Program-made: the position numbers and the translations under genes
Notes under the pieces: generated by a model
The model's database searches: none
Seen by the model: only the letters and a program-made list of their open reading frames with translations
What the model was told of the DNA's origin: nothing
Part shown: piece after piece, positions 18,709-28,159 of the stretch
How positions within the stretch are numbered: the stretch's first letter is position 1
Layout: the number at the start of each line of letters is the position of its first letter
Source: Candidatus Poribacteria bacterium
Lineage (GTDB): Bacteria > Poribacteria > WGA-4E > WGA-3G
Direction: 5' to 3'
Assembly (NCBI GenBank): GCA_028821605.1
Contig: JAPPFM010000055.1
Location: 62,001-126,000 of the forward strand
Length of the DNA: 64,000 bases

Positions 18709-19002
18709 TTATCCTTCTTCAGTGTCCTGCGCCTCTTTAGAGGCGGTACGACGCTGCTTTTCTAATCGTTCGAGTTGTCGGTTCCAACGTGCTACCGAGC
18801 GAAACATTTCCATGAATCCGGCGGCAACGCCCATTCCAAAACCAATGTATGAGCCAACTGCTGCGTTGCCCAATTTTCCACCAATCCACCTACCGCCGAA
18901 ATAGCCGATAAAGATTGCAAGCGCAAGTGTTATCCCGATTGAAGCGAGGTCAAACATTCCTACATTTTCACGTTTGAATTGGTTTAGCCGACGTTTAAAC
19001 AT
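18709..19002 (-). CDS. atpZ: AtpZ/AtpQ-like small membrane protein, first gene of the atp operon
   Basis: A 97-residue protein with two membrane helices linked by a short loop (GYFGGRWIGGKLGNAAVGSY) and a basic coiled C-terminal tail. The Gly-rich double helix is typical of AtpZ (F1Fo-associated, AtpI-related) proteins encoded at the head of many atp operons, where they form a complex with AtpI. CGGAG lies nine bases before the ATG. The promoter is presumably in the 176-base gap upstream, but I could not place it. Confidence 0.75.
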   Translation of the reverse strand: MFKRRLNQFKRENVGMFDLASIGITLALAIFIGYFGGRWIGGKLGNAAVGSYIGFGMGVAAGFMEMFRSVARWNRQLERLEKQRRTASKEAQDTEEG

Positions 19003-19178
19003 GACGGTTGCTCCGATAAAATGAAAATGGTATTAGAAACAGATTTCCTCGTTCGCAACGGTATATATTATATCACAAGATTATGGAGAATGCAAAAAAA
19101 ACGAAATATTTTCTGCAGTTAGGAATTTACGGAATTATCGTGAAGTGGGGCTTATTTATACACGGCTATAGGGCGATT

Positions 19179-20606
19179 TTACTTGAGTTGAATCAAAACT
19201 GCCCAATGGTTTTTGGTCGGTGTGAACGGTACTATGCTGGCATTGAAGGGAATTTCCTCTTTGAGTGTCCATTCGCTTTTAGCGATGTTTAGCCATCTGA
19301 TTGTTAGCGTTTTGGTATCTTTCATAGCACTCAAATCGATATCCACTGATCCACCACTTGGAAAGTAGACAGCATATTCCCGTCCGGGATTTGCGAAAGC
19401 ATACGCTTCGTTATCTGCTCTGTTGGAAAGCAGGTCGTTGTGGGGTTCGCACGTAAAAACGTCCATTTCGTCTGTAATGGCACGCATGCTCTTAATGTGC
19501 GCTTGTGCCGTTTCGTTCAAACCAACGCCACTGTCCGGGCGGTGGAACCGTGCCGATGCGAATCCGCCGAAGATATTTCGCCAGAACCGTTCCAACCCAT
19601 CTTGCGTGCTGCCGAACCGTCCGCCATCAGCACCGTAAATCTTAATATTATTGATGGGACGAATTGGTGAGAGCTGTGCTCGAATTTTCTGTGCGTTATC
19701 CCAATGCCGCTGCCCTTTTTGGTGGTTATTCTGTGATATATCGCAGAAGGAATAGGTTTCAGGATGGTCAAATGTCGCTTTATGTTTCTCATCCGATAAA
19801 TTCCAAGGATCCCACATCTCAGTCGTTTCAACGACACGTCCAGTTTCTGCTGCCTGCTTTTGGATATACGTTGCCCAATATTCACCCCATGCTGGTGTGA
19901 CAGCAGTCTCGTTGTCCATGCAGTAGAGTATATGTCCATACGGAAGCGTCTCAGCGAGCAGTTTATCCACAAATTTTTGCTGATATTTCAAAACGATCTG
20001 TTGATTGTGCTCTTTCGGGACAGACCAGAAAAAGTTATTTTCCGTTGCAACCGGGTGGCTTTTGACGACAGTGGGTAACCCTGTCTCTTCTGCGGTGTAA
20101 TTGCTGTTATTTTTTGGATTGAAAGGATTCGCAGCCCAAGGCTCGCGGTAATAGTTAAAGGTCGCCCACACCTCAATCTGAACGATAATATCCATCTCAT
20201 GAGTCCATGTGATAAAATTCCGAAAACGGTTCCAAAATTCGTCGTCCCATTGATTTAGGTCATATTGGTCGTCGACTTTTTTGAAGGGGGGCACATCGCC
20301 GTCATCAACCCAACTCATCGTGCTCCGCACATAGTTGCCACCAACCGACTTCAGCAATTCGAGATGTTCTTTGAGATTCGGAATCTGAAACAGATTGTCC
20401 TCGACTGAACCGCCGATGAGCAGAATCGGCTTACCTTTATACTGCCAATAACGTGGGTTTTCTTTATAAATCTGGATTCTATTTTTTTCCATTTCTGTAT
20501 CCTTTTCGGTTTTGGTTTTCTGCGCTGCTGAGCAAAAAGGTGAGACTATAAGCAGAGCCAACACAAACTTACTGATGGCTAAGCGTGGTCCCCACAGACT
20601 TTTCAT
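19179..20606 (-). CDS. Secreted glycoside-hydrolase-like TIM-barrel protein
   Basis: A 475-residue protein. ATG 20606 is preferred, since GAGG lies nine bases before it and overlaps an upstream ATG at 20621. A signal peptide (hydrophobic run ending near PFCSAAQ) is visible. The barrel part has LKSVGGNYVRSTMSW and an acid/base-like YCMDNE in the position of clan GH-A enzymes. A clear nucleophile Glu is not evident, so activity is uncertain. The C-terminal 90 residues (EYAVYFPSGGSVDIDL, RWLNIAKSEW) look like the small beta-sandwich found after DUF4038/collagenase-type barrels. It probably acts on extracellular glycans. Confidence 0.65.
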   Translation of the reverse strand: MKSLWGPRLAISKFVLALLIVSPFCSAAQKTKTEKDTEMEKNRIQIYKENPRYWQYKGKPILLIGGSVEDNLFQIPNLKEHLELLKSVGGNYVRSTMSWVDDGDVPPFKKVDDQYDLNQWDDEFWNRFRNFITWTHEMDIIVQIEVWATFNYYREPWAANPFNPKNNSNYTAEETGLPTVVKSHPVATENNFFWSVPKEHNQQIVLKYQQKFVDKLLAETLPYGHILYCMDNETAVTPAWGEYWATYIQKQAAETGRVVETTEMWDPWNLSDEKHKATFDHPETYSFCDISQNNHQKGQRHWDNAQKIRAQLSPIRPINNIKIYGADGGRFGSTQDGLERFWRNIFGGFASARFHRPDSGVGLNETAQAHIKSMRAITDEMDVFTCEPHNDLLSNRADNEAYAFANPGREYAVYFPSGGSVDIDLSAMKDTKTLTIRWLNIAKSEWTLKEEIPFNASIVPFTPTKNHWAVLIQLK

Positions 20607-21130
20607 GAAGTTGTTCCTCATCTAAGGGTTATTTCGTAAAGATTGTGTCTAAGACTAAACAGTACATAATTATTATACCATCTAATTGAATAATTTTCAT
20701 ATCTATACACATTGTAGGAGTTAACTTATAGTATATCTATAATTCACAGTTTCGTCTTATATGCCTCTCAAGGTTGCTAATGCCTTCGACTTCTATCACC
20801 TTAAAGGACGCGATGACGTGTCGAATTCACCACAGATTCACCACAGAAATTTGACCGCTTTAACCGCCATGAAATTTTTCAAAATCGCTTCTCAGCCCTT
20901 TGACTGCTTGGGTTTTCGGTCAATTTTAAGAGATCCGAAAATTCTGTTATTTTCTGTGGTATCTGACTTTTGTAATTTTTTCACCACTGTGTTCATAAAG
21001 CGGATTAGATGTTTTCGCTGGTATGTAAGAAATATCCTAAATCTGCCTTATCAGGACACTACTAAAGACTACCTATTATGAAACCATCCAAATAGAAATG
21101 GTAGCGTCTTTCAAAATGCCAGTAGATATT
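20607..21130. other. Intergenic region with long repeat R2
   Basis: No convincing gene. An open frame at 20761-21081 (+) lies entirely within repeat R2 and is not preserved in the other copy. Most of the stretch is R2 copy 1. Confidence 0.6.
20670..21103 (+). repeat. Long dispersed repeat R2, copy 1
   Basis: About 430 bases that match, in reverse complement, 39501-39864. Shared words in order include TATACCAT...CTAATTGAATAA, TTAACTTATAGTATATCTAT, CATGAAATTTTTCAAAATCG, GATCCGAAAATTCTGT, GTTCATAAAGCGGAT and ACCATCCAAATAGAAA. Copy 1 carries roughly 60-70 extra bases near 20740-20830. Confidence 0.8.
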
Positions 21131-22945
21131 TCATTGATACTTTTCTGACTGCATTCGGTAGAGTGTTGCATACCTACCGCCTTTGTTCATTAGTTGTTCG
21201 TGGGTACCTTCCTCAAGGATTTTCCCTTCGTCAATGACGAGAATCCTGTCTGCCATACGGACTGTCGAGAAACGATGGGAGATTAGCAACGTTGTCACGC
21301 CTTGTGTGAGCATTTTGAAGCGTTGAAACAGCGCGTATTCTGATTCTGCATCCAATGCGGCTGTCGGTTCATCAAGGATTAAGATTTCTGCGTCCCTCAT
21401 AAAGGCACGTGAGATGGCAATTTTCTGCCACTCTCCGCCGGATAAATCGGTGCCGCCATCAAAATGCCGTCCAAGTAAAGTTTGATATCCATCAGACAGT
21501 TGTGAAACGACGGTATCTGCTTGACCTTGCTCCGCTGCCTGAATCACCGCAGATTCGTTGTTGACCTGTTCTACGTTCCCGATACCGATGTTTTCCCCCG
21601 CGGTCAGGAAAAAGTGTGAAAAATCCTGAAAGACTGGGGCAATTTTCTGGCGTAAACTCTCAAGGCGATACTGATGTAAGGGGATGTCGTCGATGAATAT
21701 CTGTCCCTCTGTTGGGTCATAAAAACGGCAGAGGAGTTTTATAAGTGTCGTTTTACCAGCACCGTTTTCACCGACAATGGCGAGCGTCTCTCCAGCATTT
21801 ACTGAGAAGGAGATGTCGCTGAACAGGGTGTTCTCACGTCCCGGATACCGGAAAGAGACGTTCCTGAATTCGATGGTTCGGTTAATGTGGGAAAATGCTT
21901 GGGCGGACTCACTGGTTTTCACAGTAGGTGCCAACTCGAAGAAGGACGATAAAGTATTGAACTCTATTGTGGAGCCGGTCAGATTCCCAATTTTTAAGGT
22001 CAGCTGCCAGAACGCCGCTTGTAAGCCGTTCACAATCGAAAAATACATTGCTACCTCGCCGACGGTAATCTTCCCTTGAAACGCGATCAGCACGACATAG
22101 ATGTAGAGGAGTGTGAGTCCAATGCCGTGTAGGAGTGTAAAAAGCAGGGTGATTTTGGTGTGTGCGATTCTCACAGACAGGAATCGTTTGAAAAGTGTAT
22201 CAAAAAGTTCCCGGTACCGATTGATAAAGTAGGCACCCAGATTAAAGAGTTTTATCTCTTTTACGGACTCAAGATTAAAAAGGAGTCCATGGAAGTATCC
22301 CAATTGACGGGATTCCGGCAGCTGGTCCCAACGGGTGTCAAAGGCGTATTGGTGATGGCGATATTCTGCGAAGAGATGAGGTAAAGCGACAAGGAGCATT
22401 ACAATCGGGATAAAGGGGTTGATTGTTACCGTTAAACTTAAGAGCGAAATGAGCGTAATGCCGTTGCTAATCGTGGATGACAGCACCCAGAGCATGCCTT
22501 CAAGGAGCGTTGAGTTTTCTCTGAGGAAGCGGAGTTGATCGTAAAATTTGTTCTCATCAAAGTATGCCAGTCCGGTGAGTTGCGATGCCTTTTTCATGAC
22601 CTGCTCGTCTATGTCAGCAATGAGCAGATCTGAGAGCGTAGAGCGAACAACATCTGATGCTGGATTCATAATGAACGGAAGGATATTACAGAGGATACAG
22701 CCGATGCCGAGCAGGATTGTTGTCGTCTCCAGTGCAATTCCGGTCTTTACGATAGCTACGACATCGTTGACGAGGTGATTGAGCAGGAACGCGGAAGTCG
22801 CGGGAAGGCTGCTGGAAATAACAAGAAACAGCAAAAGTAAAGAGGTGCGTTTAGCTGAAGTCTGCCAAGCGAAGGCAAGGACCTTCAGACTCATTTTCAC
22901 AGTATTGACGACCAGTGTTTTCCAAGAAAGTAGTTTTTTAAACAT
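21131..22945 (-). CDS. ABC exporter, fused membrane and ATPase domains (second of pair)
   Basis: A 604-residue half-transporter using ATG 22945, which overlaps the stop of the upstream exporter gene. Six membrane segments occupy residues 1-320; the ATPase domain has Walker A GENGAGKTTL, signature LSGGEWQ, Walker B ILILDEPTAALD and switch His in LLISHRFST. All catalytic residues are present. With the partner at 22938 it probably forms a heterodimeric exporter of lipid, peptide or drug type. No substrate-precursor or accessory gene was found nearby. Confidence 0.92.
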   Translation of the reverse strand: MFKKLLSWKTLVVNTVKMSLKVLAFAWQTSAKRTSLLLLFLVISSSLPATSAFLLNHLVNDVVAIVKTGIALETTTILLGIGCILCNILPFIMNPASDVVRSTLSDLLIADIDEQVMKKASQLTGLAYFDENKFYDQLRFLRENSTLLEGMLWVLSSTISNGITLISLLSLTVTINPFIPIVMLLVALPHLFAEYRHHQYAFDTRWDQLPESRQLGYFHGLLFNLESVKEIKLFNLGAYFINRYRELFDTLFKRFLSVRIAHTKITLLFTLLHGIGLTLLYIYVVLIAFQGKITVGEVAMYFSIVNGLQAAFWQLTLKIGNLTGSTIEFNTLSSFFELAPTVKTSESAQAFSHINRTIEFRNVSFRYPGRENTLFSDISFSVNAGETLAIVGENGAGKTTLIKLLCRFYDPTEGQIFIDDIPLHQYRLESLRQKIAPVFQDFSHFFLTAGENIGIGNVEQVNNESAVIQAAEQGQADTVVSQLSDGYQTLLGRHFDGGTDLSGGEWQKIAISRAFMRDAEILILDEPTAALDAESEYALFQRFKMLTQGVTTLLISHRFSTVRMADRILVIDEGKILEEGTHEQLMNKGGRYATLYRMQSEKYQ

Positions 22946-24788
22946 CGTAATGTTCCGCTTGGAGGGTGTAGAGTCGGGCATATAACCCGTTGTCCTTCAT
23001 CAGTTCCTCGTGAGTCCCTTCTTCGATTACTTTTCCGTCATCAAGGACAAGGATTCGCTCTGCCATACGTACAGTTGACATGCGATGAGAAATTAGGACG
23101 GTTGTTTTCTCTTTCGTTAATTCCTGAAATCGGGCATAGATATCGTGCTCACTACGCACATCAAGAGCCGCGGTGGGTTCATCCAAGATGAGGAGTTGTG
23201 CGTCTCGAGTGAGGGCGCGAGCGAGCGCGATTTTTTGCCATTGTCCACCTGAGAGTTCTGTTCCATCTTCAAACTGACGCGAGAGGACGGTTTCATATCC
23301 CTTTGGGAGTTGGTTGATAAAATCGGCACCTGCTTTTTCAGCGGCTTCCTTGATGTGCTCTAATTCAGAAAGCCGGTCAACATTACCGAGTCCGATATTT
23401 TCCTGTGCACTGAGTTGGTATTTGAGAAAACTCTGATCCACGACACTCATTTGGGAGCGTAGATCCTCCAGATCATAGTGATGAATGGGGACATTATCGA
23501 GATGAATATCTCCATCACTCGGATCATACATTCGTGTGATTAATTTCACTAAGGTCGTTTTTCCGGCACCATTTTTTCCTACGATAGCGACGGTTTCTCC
23601 AGCGTGAATGTTCAAGGAAATACCGTCCAAAATCTTGCGGTCTGTGTTCGGATAAGAAAAGGAGACATCTCTCAGTTCGATGCCTTTTTGAAAGGGACGT
23701 GGTGCCTTTTTGGCGAACGCTTTGGGGGTCATTTTAATGACTGGCTTCCTTTTAAGAAAATCATAAAGGTGGGTTAAAAAACTCCCAACGTGGTGCATAA
23801 AGGCGAAGTTGAAAAGGGCTGTGCTCATGCTCGTCCAGATGATAAGGACGGCACCCGCGTAGGCAGTGAGTTCACCGACACTTAACTCGCCGCGAATCGT
23901 CTGTCGAAAAAGGGCGACATAAACGATACACACGGCTGTACCGCCCAATAAGGCATAGAGTGAAAGCGTACGAAACTCACGCTTTCGGACAGACCAGAGC
24001 ACGCCGAGAACCCGAGTAAAGATACGCCGATACTTTCCAAAAAAGAAATTGTGTAGCCCAAAAATACGCACATCTTTAGCGGTATCGTGAGAGAGGAACT
24101 GATTTCTGAAGTAATCGAGTTTTCGAGCCTCAGGTGCTTGAAATTGAAGCGCGATTCCAAAGAGGTTTGCGTATTTATAGTGCGCTAATGCGTAGGGTAA
24201 CGCGCAAAACATTAGAAGGAGGGGTGCCAGTGGATGAAACAAGGATAGGAAGATGGCTACGGAAATCAGTGCCCAAAAATCGCTGCCAGCCTGAAAAGCG
24301 TAGATAACTAAGTCGGCACTACTTCCTTCAACACGCCGAACCCGTTGGAGTTGGTCATGCAGTTTTGGATCTTCAAAGTGTGCGATGCCTGGATGTTGGT
24401 TGGCAGTTTCCATGACGAGGAGTGCCACATACCGACGCATCTTATCACCAAGGACGCTTTTCACCAGAAGAAAAATCGGCTCCATGATTTGCATGACGAC
24501 CGTGGCAAGTGCTAATCCAATCAAAAGTGGAGCCGCGTCCCAAAAACGCTGATCGTTCGTATCAGTGATAGCGATGACCATATTAATTGCATCCTTGCTT
24601 AAGTAAAGGATGAAGACCGGTAACACACCTTGGATGAGCATTAAAAAAAACAGGACGACTGTCTCAACTTTTCCTGCGCGCCATATCATGCCGAAGGCGC
24701 GGAAAATCGCTTTGTATACTGGACCCCATTCTTTTACAGGAGAATTCCACTGTTCAAGTTGGATATCAGATTCTTTCTGTTGTTCCAT
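22938..24788 (-). CDS. ABC exporter, fused membrane and ATPase domains (first of pair)
   Basis: A 616-residue half-transporter. Six membrane segments occupy the first 330 residues; Walker A GKNGAGKTTL, signature LSGGQWQ, Walker B LLILDEPTAALD and switch His in VLISHRMST are intact, so it is not a degenerate subunit. The stop codon overlaps the start of the next exporter (22945), which argues for a coupled pair. It lies 71 bases downstream of a MacB-type permease gene. Confidence 0.92.
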   Translation of the reverse strand: MEQQKESDIQLEQWNSPVKEWGPVYKAIFRAFGMIWRAGKVETVVLFFLMLIQGVLPVFILYLSKDAINMVIAITDTNDQRFWDAAPLLIGLALATVVMQIMEPIFLLVKSVLGDKMRRYVALLVMETANQHPGIAHFEDPKLHDQLQRVRRVEGSSADLVIYAFQAGSDFWALISVAIFLSLFHPLAPLLLMFCALPYALAHYKYANLFGIALQFQAPEARKLDYFRNQFLSHDTAKDVRIFGLHNFFFGKYRRIFTRVLGVLWSVRKREFRTLSLYALLGGTAVCIVYVALFRQTIRGELSVGELTAYAGAVLIIWTSMSTALFNFAFMHHVGSFLTHLYDFLKRKPVIKMTPKAFAKKAPRPFQKGIELRDVSFSYPNTDRKILDGISLNIHAGETVAIVGKNGAGKTTLVKLITRMYDPSDGDIHLDNVPIHHYDLEDLRSQMSVVDQSFLKYQLSAQENIGLGNVDRLSELEHIKEAAEKAGADFINQLPKGYETVLSRQFEDGTELSGGQWQKIALARALTRDAQLLILDEPTAALDVRSEHDIYARFQELTKEKTTVLISHRMSTVRMAERILVLDDGKVIEEGTHEELMKDNGLYARLYTLQAEHYDV

Positions 24789-24859
24789 ATTATCTTAAAA
24801 CCTACAATCCTTTATACGCCAGTGGGTTGACGGGTTACAAGCCCATCCCTTTGTAAATG

Positions 24860-26125
24860 CTAATTCTCGGTGTGGAGCGCGTCGACAGGTGAAAGCTGCG
24901 CCGCCCGCATCGCAGGATAGACACCGAACCCCACACCCATAACAATCGAGAAAATAACGGAAGTCAATATCCACGAAAAGGAGAGGACAACGGGCCACGC
25001 CTCCACAACGGGTACAATCCGCACCGCAAGCCATGCCATTCCATGTGCTGCGCCCCAACCGCCCGCGATGCCGAGTATCCCACCACACAAACAGAGGCAG
25101 ATTGATTCCGTCAAAAATTGGCAAAAAATGTGAATTCGTTTCGCACCAACTGATCTCCTTAAACCTATCTCCCGCGTCTTTTCACCGACAGAAACGAGGC
25201 AGATATTCATGATGCCGACACCGCTGACGAACAGCGAGAAACCCGCAATGCTACCCAAGGCAATCTTTATCACCTTTTGAATATGATCCAACCGCTTGAA
25301 GGTCAGTTTCGGTTTATATGCCTCGATAAAGCCATCCAGTCTTGGGTGTCTTTTACGCACGATATCCTTAACAGAAGTGCTGATACTGTTAATATCGCCC
25401 CCCTTTTGAAAGAAGACAATCAGGTATTCAATGTCGTGCTTGCCTGTAAGTCGTTGTTGATATGTTGTCAGTGGGACACATAAGGCATCATCCAAGGAAT
25501 AGGACCAGGTGAGGCTACGGCCCTTGGATTTCATGACCCCTACAACACGCATCCGTACTGTCTTTTGCGGCCAATGATGGCGGACCTTTACCTCTTGCCC
25601 GAGTGGAGACGCTTCTCCGAACAGTTCCATAGCGGAGTCTGCCCCCAAGACACAGACTTGTGCTGCGGTTTCTATATCGTTTTCAGTGAGAAATCTGCCG
25701 TCTTGTAACTCCCAACCCATGCCGAGCGCATAGTCTGCAGTCGCAGCTTCTAAAAGGACCCTGGTTTGATTCCCATTTCGGTTGGTAACCAAGATTTCAA
25801 AATCTTCATAATTGGGCAAAACGTATAGTACTTCGGGGCATTCTGCCTCAATCGCAGAAGCGTCTTTAAAGGTATATCGCTCAGTAGGAGGTCGGACGAG
25901 CCGTCCGCGTTTGAAACCGGAGTGGAGCGTAAAGATTGTGAACTGATTTGCACCACCAAGTTTTTCGATATCTTCGGCGATGATCTTTTTCCCACCATCA
26001 CCAATAGCGATCATGCACAGCACACCCGCAATCCCAATGAAGATGCCGAGAATGGACAATCCGGCACGGAGTCTATTTTGCGCGAGGGGCTTTACGCCCG
26101 CGGTGATAACATCACGAAGTTTCAT
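24860..26125 (-). CDS. FtsX/MacB-type ABC permease
   Basis: A 421-residue permease using ATG 26125 (AGGA nine bases upstream; 26146 is the alternative). One N-terminal membrane helix (RAGLSILGIFIGIAGVLCMIAIG) precedes a 240-residue periplasmic MacB-PCD-like domain, then three C-terminal helices with GSIAGFSLFVSGVGIMNICLV and the EIGLRRSVGAK coupling loop. Such proteins drive outward mechanotransmission and need a separate ATPase and, in MacAB, a periplasmic adaptor. Neither gene is adjacent. It follows the ECF gene by 45 bases, so it is probably in its transcript. Paralogue at 50264. Confidence 0.88.
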   Translation of the reverse strand: MKLRDVITAGVKPLAQNRLRAGLSILGIFIGIAGVLCMIAIGDGGKKIIAEDIEKLGGANQFTIFTLHSGFKRGRLVRPPTERYTFKDASAIEAECPEVLYVLPNYEDFEILVTNRNGNQTRVLLEAATADYALGMGWELQDGRFLTENDIETAAQVCVLGADSAMELFGEASPLGQEVKVRHHWPQKTVRMRVVGVMKSKGRSLTWSYSLDDALCVPLTTYQQRLTGKHDIEYLIVFFQKGGDINSISTSVKDIVRKRHPRLDGFIEAYKPKLTFKRLDHIQKVIKIALGSIAGFSLFVSGVGIMNICLVSVGEKTREIGLRRSVGAKRIHIFCQFLTESICLCLCGGILGIAGGWGAAHGMAWLAVRIVPVVEAWPVVLSFSWILTSVIFSIVMGVGFGVYPAMRAAQLSPVDALHTEN

Positions 26126-26170
26126 TTTGGATTTTCCTATAAGCAATATTAGGTTTTGAGGAGTGTTGCC

Positions 26171-27889
26171 CTACTTCTGTTCGAGAACCTTCAGAAACTC
26201 TGGATCATCCTTAACATCTGAAAATTCAGGTGTCTCAAGGAAATTCGGATAGTACGTATCCTGATTATAAGGATTTCTCACATAGTAGTCCTGAGCGACT
26301 TTTAGATGATGTAAAGTTTTTTCTCTGTCCTTCTCAGAAGCCCAGATGCTTGCGGCAAGTTGAAAGTGGGCATAATGGTTGTCATCTTCCAAATCAATGG
26401 CGGCTTGTAGGAAGTGTTTCGCATCGTTGTACTTCTTTGACCACAACAGACAACAACCGATATCGTGAGCAAGCCACATAAGGTTGCTGAGATTTACAGG
26501 TTGACCCGCATCCCGTTTCTTCAACTCTCCTTCCAGATATGTACGCACTTCCGTAAAAATTTGATCGAAACGATCCCAATCTCCCTGTTTACCGTACATA
26601 AGAAGTCGATTTTCTTTCACAATCAACCAGAATTGAAAATAATGCTTTGAATCGGGTTCGTTATTGGCACGTTCCAACTTTTCTATTTCAAGAAGTGCCT
26701 CATCGAACCTGTCGTTACCTCGTAGGACATCTATTCCGGTTTGCAGGAACTCGCCACGACTGAAGTGACTCACGCCAGGGTTCTCTAATCGTTCAGAGGC
26801 ATCATTATAAAGTTGAATCCAGTCATCAATACGATCTTCCGCCGCCCAACATCCAGCTACGCTTAAAGTGGAGGCAGCCTCCAACACATATTTATCTGGC
26901 AAGTGCTGGCACGTCCAACGGTAAAGCCGAGCGTGTTCCTCGATAGCTTCTTGATTTCTTTCGAGAGAAGCAAGACTATAGACCAACGCCTCATGGGACC
27001 AAAAACGCTCCGCATCATCTGGCGCGTCATCCATATACTTACGGAGTAGGGGTATCCGTTTTTCCAGTCCGAGTTTACCCATGTAAGGGTATATCTCATC
27101 GGCAGCAAGATGCACCAATTCGGGCGTGATTTCACCCTTAAGTGCATCTTCAATCTCGTTACAGGCTTCTGTAAGAATATCCGCTCTTGATGCGGGATCG
27201 GATTTCACTTTCTCTATGAAGGCATCGAATTTGCTGCGAATTTCTTCTAATTGTCTCATGACGTTCTCCTTCAGGTTATCTGGTAATTGTAAATGCCCGA
27301 AGAATTCTTGATCTAAGAATTCTTGGTCTGTTCGTAAACGCTTTCGCGCGCGTTGGAGTCTACTCGTAATTGTATTCACCGACACTCCCAAGAGTTTGCC
27401 GATCTCTTTCGTTGACATTTCGTCGAGATAATAGAGTGTTACAACTGCGCGTTCATTCTCCGGCAGTTTTTCCAAAAGTTTTTGGACAAGTTCATGGTAA
27501 CGTTCGGTGCTCTCTGTCATCCGCTGTTCCGATATATGATGTGTATAAGAGGATTCCTCGATTTCTTCGGGGCGTGTGTCCTCCAACGATTGCATCACAA
27601 GTTTTTGTTCTTGCTGCCGCTTTTGCTTTCGTAACCAATCAATGCAAAGTCGATTTGCGGTGACATGAAGCCACCCAGCAAATTGATTGGGGTTCCTGAG
27701 GGTCGGCAATTTTTTGTATGCCTTAAGGAAGGTGTCTTGCATGATCTCTTCCGCATAGTGGAAATCGTTAATCTTTCGCCATGCAAGGGCGTGAATACTC
27801 TTTTGGTACTTTTCGACCAAGGTGCTGAATGCAGCGTCGTTGCCCGATAAAATTTCGCGGATCAATTGAACATCGTCTCCTTTTTCCAC
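26171..27889 (-). CDS. ECF sigma factor with TPR-like C-terminal domain (a)
   Basis: 572 residues if translation starts at GTG 27889, which has a perfect AGGAGG eight bases upstream; the ATG at 27928 has none. Residues about 1-190 hold sigma region 2 (EEIMQDTFLKAYKKL, FAGWLHVTANRLCIDWLRK) and region 4 (NERAVVTLYYLDEMSTKEIGKLLGVSVNTITSRLQRARK). Residues 211-572 form an all-helical, TPR-like domain with paired helices. Such domains in other ECF groups regulate the sigma part. An internal AAGGAG and ATG (27259) sit at the junction. Promoter motif P1 lies 117 bases upstream. Close paralogue at 31266. Confidence 0.9.
   Translation of the reverse strand: MEKGDDVQLIREILSGNDAAFSTLVEKYQKSIHALAWRKINDFHYAEEIMQDTFLKAYKKLPTLRNPNQFAGWLHVTANRLCIDWLRKQKRQQEQKLVMQSLEDTRPEEIEESSYTHHISEQRMTESTERYHELVQKLLEKLPENERAVVTLYYLDEMSTKEIGKLLGVSVNTITSRLQRARKRLRTDQEFLDQEFFGHLQLPDNLKENVMRQLEEIRSKFDAFIEKVKSDPASRADILTEACNEIEDALKGEITPELVHLAADEIYPYMGKLGLEKRIPLLRKYMDDAPDDAERFWSHEALVYSLASLERNQEAIEEHARLYRWTCQHLPDKYVLEAASTLSVAGCWAAEDRIDDWIQLYNDASERLENPGVSHFSRGEFLQTGIDVLRGNDRFDEALLEIEKLERANNEPDSKHYFQFWLIVKENRLLMYGKQGDWDRFDQIFTEVRTYLEGELKKRDAGQPVNLSNLMWLAHDIGCCLLWSKKYNDAKHFLQAAIDLEDDNHYAHFQLAASIWASEKDREKTLHHLKVAQDYYVRNPYNQDTYYPNFLETPEFSDVKDDPEFLKVLEQK
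27257..27275 (-). promoter_or_regulatory. Internal Shine-Dalgarno and ATG at sigma/TPR junction (a)
   Basis: On the - strand AAGGAGAACGTCATG: a strong ribosome site seven bases before the in-frame ATG 27259 (residue 211). It could yield a free 362-residue C-terminal protein. Confidence 0.55.
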
Positions 27890-27993
27890 GGGATTTCCTC
27901 CTAATGAACAGATTGGATCGTGTTGCATTCGCCAAAATGGTTAATGAAATTCAGGTTTTGTAAAATTAAGTAATCCGATGCGGTTCGCACCTT

Positions 27994-28034
27994 CTATAAT
28001 TTAAAGACGAAAGTTTGAAAAAAAAACGTGCATT
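27994..28034 (-). promoter_or_regulatory. ECF-like promoter motif P1
   Basis: On the - strand AATGCACGTTT, 19 bases after ATGCA, then CGTCTTTAA. Spacing and the CGTC core fit ECF-type -35/-10 elements. An AT-rich block (AATTCATATTTTTTC) lies further upstream and is shared with P3 and P4. It lies upstream of the ECF-TPR (a) gene. Confidence 0.6.
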
Positions 28035-28159
28035 GGGTCAAAAAAGATGAAAAAATATGAATTTTTTACGGATGGAACAGCAAAAAGGGCAGGCAGCACA
28101 AATACTTTCTGGCGAGCAGTGTCCGAAGAAAAGAACACGCGGAACTTGAAAACTATACG

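Noticed and set aside
20761-21081. 106-codon open frame on the + strand
   Set aside because: It lies inside repeat R2, lacks a ribosome site, and only a short stretch of its peptide is shared with the other copy, where the upstream frame differs.
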